Below are positions 57,961 through 64,000 of a stretch of 64,000 nucleotides of DNA, piece by piece (position 1 is the first letter of the stretch; each line of letters opens with the position of its first letter). Both the position numbers and the translations under genes were made by a program. Source of the DNA: Epiperipatus broadwayi (taxonomy: Eukaryota; Onychophora; Udeonychophora; Euonychophora; Peripatidae); the NCBI GenBank assembly GCA_028023455.1, contig JAQFVV010012402.1:12382292-12446291 (forward strand). The letters are read 5' to 3'. The notes under the pieces were generated by a model. That model made no database searches. It worked only from the letters and a program-made list of their open reading frames with translations, and was not told where the DNA came from.

Positions 57961-59096
57961 AATAAATATTTTCCCAGCCAAAATATAAGTTAATTATATT
58001 AATTAGATAATTGTAAAACTAGAGGAGTAAAGATAATGAACGAATGTTAAGTTTCAAGATAATCATTTTCAAAATCGATAGGATATTAATTAAATGATTA
58101 GAAAAATATAGGAATAAAGAAAATTAAAGAATATTAAGGCATTTACACAATACTTTAAAAAAAAAATAAAAACTTAACAGATATTGCTACAATTGAAGAT
58201 TAAATAGGTAAATAATATTTAATTCTTTGTAAATAAGATAAAATTGAGTTTCTGAGAGATTAAAAAAAAATGTTGGAAACAAAGATGCCATTCTGAAAAG
58301 ATGGCTTTGAAGCCAAAAATTAGAAGAAATGTGAATCAAAATACAGATATTTTGAATGATAAAAAAAAAAAAAAATGTGGAAAAAAAAAGAATAAAATAA
58401 ATTGTGAATATCATTTTTTTTTTAGCATTTTTCTACTAAGCACTCATTTATAACAAAGGGATTTTAAGAAATTAATAGACTATTAATCTTTTTTTGATCA
58501 AAAACCATCTATTTTTCAATCTTAGATATAATCATTATTTTTTGAGAAATATATCTATTTACTATTTATATATTCATGACTATCCGTTTTTTAACTCATC
58601 ACCTCCCTTTCCACTCATATACATAATTTTATATTTCATTCATTCAAGAATTTATGGACAGCATAATCTATCAAGAGATTTGAGAGAGTTGAAATGCATA
58701 TTATTAGGAGCCATTCACATATTTGTTTTCTAGTGTCTATAACTGAATATTTAAAATATAAGAATGATAATTGTGGTTTGTAAATATATATATATATATA
58801 TATATACTTGACATAGTTTTTATTAGGATTAAAAAAAAATTATCAGTCTATTATGGAAACTTCCAAATTACAGAATCTTTTTATTACAGAACTTTCATTT
58901 TTGAGTTTTTCTATCAAGTTGTAATTTTAATTATATTTAACCTTATCTAAATTAAATTTGTATACATCTTCCAATGATTTTTCATTTTCTTTTTAGTATT
59001 CATATTAGCATGTTACATTTAAACGAATGAGTAGATACATATAGTCTCTCTCTCTATATATATATAAATATATTATTGATATTCTTTATTTTGTAG
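57961..59096. other. MLH3 intron, nothing recognised
   Basis: There is an (AT)n microsatellite at about 58783-58806. A TC/TA tract at 59045-59072 precedes the microexon and probably contributes to its polypyrimidine tract. Confidence 0.5.
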
Positions 59097-59120
59097 GACA
59101 TGATAAGAGAACATTTAGAG
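59097..59120 (+). CDS. MLH3: MLH3 24-nt microexon
   Basis: The exon encodes DMIREHLE and is bounded by an acceptor 'attttgtag' (ending 59096) and a consensus donor gtaagt (59121). It enters and leaves in phase 0, matching the phase-0 donor at 45000. Joined to the previous exon it gives PIVEDMIREHLE, which corresponds to vertebrate MLH3 SIVEEFIREQLE. The continuity of protein alignment and phase makes chance unlikely despite the tiny size. It sits in about 19 kb of intron, 14.1 kb upstream and 4.9 kb downstream. Confidence 0.8.
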
Positions 59121-59400
59121 GTAAGTTTATATCACTATTTTTAATTAAATTTAGTTATTTGGAACTTGAAAAATATTTTTATAATAGTTTTACATATATA
59201 TTGAAATAGTATAATACTTTGGAATATATTTCATTGCTGAATAAATTAATTAAATATAGAAAGAAATGGTATTAATTTAAAAGTAGGATGTCATTGATAT
59301 TTTAAAATATTAAATTGCTATTATAATTATTTGAAAGGCATTATACACTGTTTTTATAAATAAAAATTGATTTTATTCAAAGATAATTTAATTGTTAAAT
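59121..59400. other. MLH3 intron, nothing recognised
   Basis: AT-rich spacer. Confidence 0.5.
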
Positions 59401-59554
59401 TTAAAATAATAATTTTAAAGAATTGACAATTATTTGTTTAAATGTCTTCCACTGAATTAAATTGTATGCAAACTGAATCAGATCACTAAGAGATGATAGC
59501 TAAGGTAAATGTGATAAAATTAGTTAGAAATAATGAAAAGAATAGAGGACCTAC

Positions 59555-60094
59555 TAACTAAATATAAAAAAGCCTTTTCAGAGATTCTTGGGATCATTGA
59601 ATGATACATACACAGAATTCAAATCCTAAAATGAGCAATCATATCAGGCCAAATCATATCCTGTATCACGTCAATATAGGGTTGAAGTAGAGAAGTGATT
59701 GCAGCAAATGTTGGAATGGGAAGTCATCAACAAATGTTTGTTATTCTATAATAATCCTCTGGTAGGCTATGCCTTGATGTCTGACAATTGAATAAAATTA
59801 CTCTAACTGATAAGAATATCCCTCCATCAATTCATGATTTACTTATTAGATTTAAGGGGAAACAAGTATTCACAACTTTTGATCTTATATCAAGCTATTG
59901 GTAGATTAAATTGCACTCAGAGGATAGGAAGTATACCACATTTCTGTATAGAGACTATTTCCTATCAATTTCTCAGAATGCCATTTGGATTGATAAACTG
60001 TGATGCTGGCTTGTCGAAGTGTTTAAATCAAGTCTTATCGCAGAAGGTTAAGGCTATTATAATCAGCGAGGTGAAAAACTTACTATTAAAATAA
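59555..60094 (+). pseudogene. Ty3/gypsy reverse transcriptase fragment
   Basis: On the plus strand, with several frame changes, the sequence follows the N-terminal half of a Ty3/gypsy RT. It has 'KYKKAFSEILGIIE', a 'VSRQYRVEVE' segment before the fingers, 'PPSIHDLL', 'GKQVFTTFDLISSYW', 'IKLHSEDRKYTTFLYRDY' and 'FLRMPFGLIN'. FDL..YW and RMPFGL are diagnostic motifs for this family. The fragment stops before the YxDD catalytic box, and no LTR, RNase H or integrase is nearby. It may or may not come from the same family as the gag-protease element at 21-27 kb, which lacks this region. Confidence 0.85.
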
Positions 60095-60169
60095 CAAATG
60101 GATATTATACTTTCAATATTGAATTAATTATGAAAAATATAATAGTATTATTCTGACAAATTAAAATAT

Positions 60170-60650
60170 ATGATATAAATGCCAGTGTGCACATGCATTT
60201 CTATGTGCACAAACATATATGTTAAATCAATAATTAATTATGTATCATAAAAATTAATTTCATTTATTATTTTGATAAACTCAAATAGGTTAATAAATTA
60301 TTACACCGCACATCTGTGTGATAGTATATATGCATGTTTTATGTAAACCCATTGCAGTATTTTATATGCTTAAACTGTGGTAATTTTAAATTTTAATTAT
60401 TTATTGTATTTTAATGATGATTGAAATATAGTCATCAATTGTATGGCACATCTATGTACAAATACCAATGCATGCCAGATAGACACTTATATGTAAATCT
60501 TAATCATTTATTTTATTAAATGACAATATATTCATGTTAATAAATTATTATATCACACATCTGTGCACTGATATACCTATGTGTCTTATGTAAACCCATT
60601 GCAAGGTATTGTAAATCACAATATGATAGTTTTTTTAATTGTATATTAAT
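60170..60650 (+). repeat. Diverged ~245-bp tandem repeat, two copies
   Basis: Blocks such as 'gttaataaattattanNncNcacatctgtg' and 'tatgtaaacccattgca' occur at about 60292-60355 and again at 60537-60602. Earlier blocks ('atcaataattaat', 'tttattatttt') recur at the same offset. The repeat is not recognised as a known element. Confidence 0.6.
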
Positions 60651-63600
60651 CAAAATCAGAAGGCTTACATGTATATAGCCAAATTCTGCAGATTTTTATG
60701 TTGTTTTTTTTTATTGTTATTAATAAACTTATATTCTATCCTTAAAATTATTCCAGTGACTTAATTCTAAATGGTTTTTAGATTATTATATATTTCATCA
60801 TTTCTTGATTACAGTAACAGTTATAGAGCATAATGGTCTATTATATGGGAAAGGATATATTAGTGCTTATGGGAAACCTGTTGATATATCCTGGTTGGTG
60901 CTAAGAGTATATTGTTTAAAATCCATGCACTACATTTTACTTAATTTAGTATTTATCAGAATTTAAGTTTATAGTTGGCCAGTACATTAATGGTACTAAG
61001 TGGCCAGAGTATTGATGGTGATCAGCATGTTTTAATATCCCAGCATTATTGTTTTATGGTTATATATATATATGGATTAGCACTTAAGTTTTGCATTCAA
61101 ATTAATGTTTAAATAATTGCCTCAAACTGAAAATGGCTAAATAGTTAGCTGGGTCTACAGTAGACTCATTTCAAATCCAGTCACAAGATTGACTGTTGAT
61201 TTATTTTGATTGTTGATCATTCATGATGATGGATGACTTGTTTGTACTTATTTATAATGCTTGTGAATTTATGGTTAATTGTTCAATTACTCTAAGGAGT
61301 TAACTGAGCTGATCTCTCAGAAAGATCTCCCATGCTCTTATAATATGTAACATTACTTATATATTTTTTGGTATTGATCGTTACTTTATTTTTTTAAATA
61401 ATTTTAATTGAAATATTTATTTAGGAATGGTGATGATTTCAGATCCCCACTTTAAACCCTTATTATCCTCATTCTGTTATAATATATATATATATTGATA
61501 TCCTTTGTAACCTCTCAAATATATATGTATACATTAATTTTCAATCAATGTGTAAATTGTTATTAACTTGTGTTATAGTGAGTGCCATATAATATATATC
61601 ATACACACAAATATTTAAAACATTTTCATTATTAGCTAATGCAATGTAATATTTTTTTTATAAGAAAAATGAACTTTATAATAAATTGTTATCTTTATCT
61701 TTCGTATAAAATTATTTTTTATATTTTAAAACAATTCTTAATATAGAAAATGTTTTGATCGTTAGTGATTAAGTATCTAAAATTAAGCATTGTCATAGAA
61801 ATTTTATAATTAAATCAATTAGCCAAGAATTTATTAATTAAAAAGAAAAAATATAGTGGCTTATCTGAAATATTTTATAATGTGTAAGATTCTAAGAAAT
61901 TCCTATGAGAGAATACTGGACAGTGAGCCTTATAAAAGCTTGCCAAAAACTATTGATTGCACTCTTGACTCTACTCTTTATTTCTATTCTACAAGTTTCA
62001 CTTGTCACTCATTGCCCATTAATTCTTTGCAGTTAAGAGTCCTTGTAGTATTCTTCAATTATTTAGTGACACATGATTAGCTATTTTAAGGAGCCATTAA
62101 AAAAATGAACATAAAAATAATTCCAGTTGCTATATCTGCAATTATGCATGGTGAGGCATTTCCAAAAGATGAACTTCTTGCTCCAAGCCTTAACTTCATT
62201 TTTTCAACATAATTTAAATTCCTAGGAAAGCTGACCTTCTGGAATTGCCAAATACTAATCTCAGTACTGAAGCCTCTCTCAACTAACTTGTAACCAGAAA
62301 CAAAACCCCCAAAATGGACACAATAGTATGTACTTCTTCAAATAATCAACTGAAAACAAACGTTTAAAACACTAATGGACTTATGATAATATGAACTCTT
62401 TATTATATATTTCAGTAATCCAGGTGTTATAAACCTATATGTATGTTTAGTATAAGTACTTTTATATTATAATTTATATTGGTAGCATTACTTCAGTCTT
62501 GATGGAAGTGTTAATTGTATTAGTTTTTGTCTTATAAATTCCTATTGAATTTGGATATTTGTTATGTTTTAAGAGTACATATTGAATCAATTCCATATTC
62601 TTTTAAAAGTTTTGACAATTCAGAATAAAATCTTAATTTTAAAATTAGCTTAGTGTTATTATAAAGTTATCAGCTCCTCCCCTTTCTCTTCCCAAGTATT
62701 AGAAATCTAAATGTTTTGTAAACATATGAAATAAGTCTTCAAGTATTAAAATTAAATATTAATTAATATCCTTTTAAATAAAGATTCTATATAATATTTT
62801 AAAACTAATCTTCTTTTAACTGTTTTAAATATTTAGCACCATATTGAATTTTTAAAAAATTGATTTGAGACCAATTTTCACAATAACTTCAGTTTTAATA
62901 GTTTTACATTTTATAGAAACTAGAAAAACTCAGGTAAAAAATAAGGCTAAGAAAAGTAGTGATTACCATTAAAAAGGTAAGGATTAAAAAAAATTCAATA
63001 TCTGAAAAAAATACTTTAACTAAGTTTAAAATTACATCTTCATTGATAATTTCTTTATATTACTTTCAAAATTCTCCTTCAAACCATATATAATACTTCT
63101 TACCTCAGATAATCATAGCTTCAGAACTTACTAAAAAAGAACCATAAGAATTTGTCATATTTTTTTATACTTCAGAAGTTAAAGCATCTTAAGACATCTA
63201 TAAGAAAGATGGATATGTATTTGTAATCATAGCAATTGATTTTTTGTTTATTCCAAACTAGAAATTGAAGATCACTGCCTGTATCAACGATAAAATGAGT
63301 TCATTTTATATTTTTTGAGTACGCTAGTTGTCCCACAGAGATATAATTTATTTGCATATAGCCCATTTGCTAGCTATAGATATGAAAATAAGGTGATGCA
63401 AGATGTATCAAGACTACTGCCTCCACAGCATGAGTACCAAGACATAGGCAAGAATGTGAATTTGATTATTTTCCTGCTTACAATTTCATGTGATATACAT
63501 TATCATCATGGCTATGACCACACCCTCACTATTTGAAACTGCTTTTTATTGGTTTAAGAGTTTCTATTGTCACATGGTACTATGCCAATAAATTTTGTGA

Positions 63601-63982
63601 TTGTTTCATCAATTGCAACCTTTTCATGCATCTGATAATCAGCCTTAAAATTTATATTGCACTGCTCTATTATAATCTAATTGTATAGATGCAGTTAATC
63701 ATTATTTGTTATATAATCAGAAGTGTTAATACACACTAATATACATACAAACATGCTAATAAATTAATCAATGTTTTGAGAGTCATTATGTCTATAAAAT
63801 AAGATTTCAAATTTGGATCAGAGCCCCAAAATTACATTGTAAATAATTACATAATTTACTAATATAATTTATATATTACATAGACACATTAATACAAAGA
63901 AAAATCTAAAATAATAATCAAGTAATAAAAAAAATATAAAATTAATATTATATATAATATACAGCACAATGTTTATTTTCAG
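60651..63982. other. MLH3 intron, nothing recognised
   Basis: Open frames at 61856-62080 and 63315-63536 have no recognisable motif. (AT)n tracts occur near 61066-61075 and 61481-61496. Confidence 0.45.
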
Positions 63983-64000
63983 GATGAAGGCCTTAAAATT
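63983..64000 (+). CDS. MLH3: Possible start of the next MLH3 exon
   Basis: A good acceptor, 'tgtttattttcag', ends at 63982. The 18 bases that follow are open in phase 0 (DEGLKI), the phase required by the microexon donor, and the window ends there. Vertebrate MLH3 continues with a variable linker and then the conserved [21 protein letters not shown] block, which I did not find between 59121 and 63982. That makes this acceptor a reasonable next exon. With six residues it cannot be confirmed. Confidence 0.35.

Noticed and set aside
60806-60950. Open stretch 'VTVIEHNGLLYGKGYISAYGKPVDISWL' after a possible acceptor as an MLH3 exon
   Set aside because: The sequence does not resemble any part of MutL proteins and no donor in phase was apparent.
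63315-63536. 73-codon plus frame as a missing MLH3 exon
   Set aside because: It lacks the [14 protein letters not shown]-type motifs expected for the next MLH3 segment and has no suitable acceptor in phase.

Overview
This is a very AT-rich, intron- and repeat-dominated stretch of an animal nuclear genome, almost certainly from an invertebrate. There are no operons, Shine-Dalgarno sites or long conserved ORFs. The window holds spliced vertebrate-like exons and a metazoan set of transposable elements: RTE-clade LINEs, a Tx1/L1-like LINE, a Penelope-like element with a GIY-YIG domain, a ZBED-type hAT, Ty3/gypsy fragments and tRNA-derived SINEs. I cannot name the species. Mollusc, arachnid or cnidarian would all fit, and I see no lineage-diagnostic sequence.

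The only host gene I can support is MLH3, the MutL-gamma subunit, on the + strand. Three exons are seen: 30252-30323, which carries the whole DQHA(X)2E(X)4E endonuclease metal-binding motif; 44741-45000; and a 24-nt microexon at 59097-59120. A fourth may begin at 63983 and run off the window. Splice phases agree across all three. The introns are about 14.4, 14.1 and 4.9 kb, so everything from 30 to 64 kb is MLH3 intron and its transposon load. The first 30 kb is either an earlier MLH3 intron or intergenic; I found no earlier exon in it.

Layout. 0-10 kb: a ~515-bp palindrome made of two head-to-head tRNA-SINEs, then a full-length decayed hAT transposon (3592-6667, perfect 8-bp target duplication) with a palindromic foldback element nested inside. 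10-20 kb: an ATT microsatellite, two RTE copies in opposite orientation, a foldback MITE, a 1.36-kb inverted-repeat transposon, a minisatellite and a CTCF-like motif. 21-28 kb: a Ty3/gypsy element with both LTRs and gag-protease but apparently no RT or integrase, invaded by a Tx1/L1-like LINE and by a tRNA-like retroposon with a perfect 17-bp target duplication. 29-46 kb: MLH3 exons plus two short-unit arrays and their single-copy relatives. 48-50 kb: a Penelope-like element. 56-60 kb: a long RTE relic and a Ty3/gypsy RT fragment.

The most unusual signal is a pair of composite arrays at 35770-37557 and 41889-43619. Their units are unrelated in sequence (457 and about 473 bp), yet both are built the same way: about 2.7 units in direct tandem joined to about one unit in inverted orientation. 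Each array as a whole sits between 12-14-bp target-site duplications. Short solitary relatives of the first family (5650-6331, 41476-41744, 45497-45743) also have 9-13-bp duplications and the same asymmetric ends. This suggests a foldback-like mobile family that amplifies internally and moves as a composite, and whose mechanism I cannot assign to a known superfamily.
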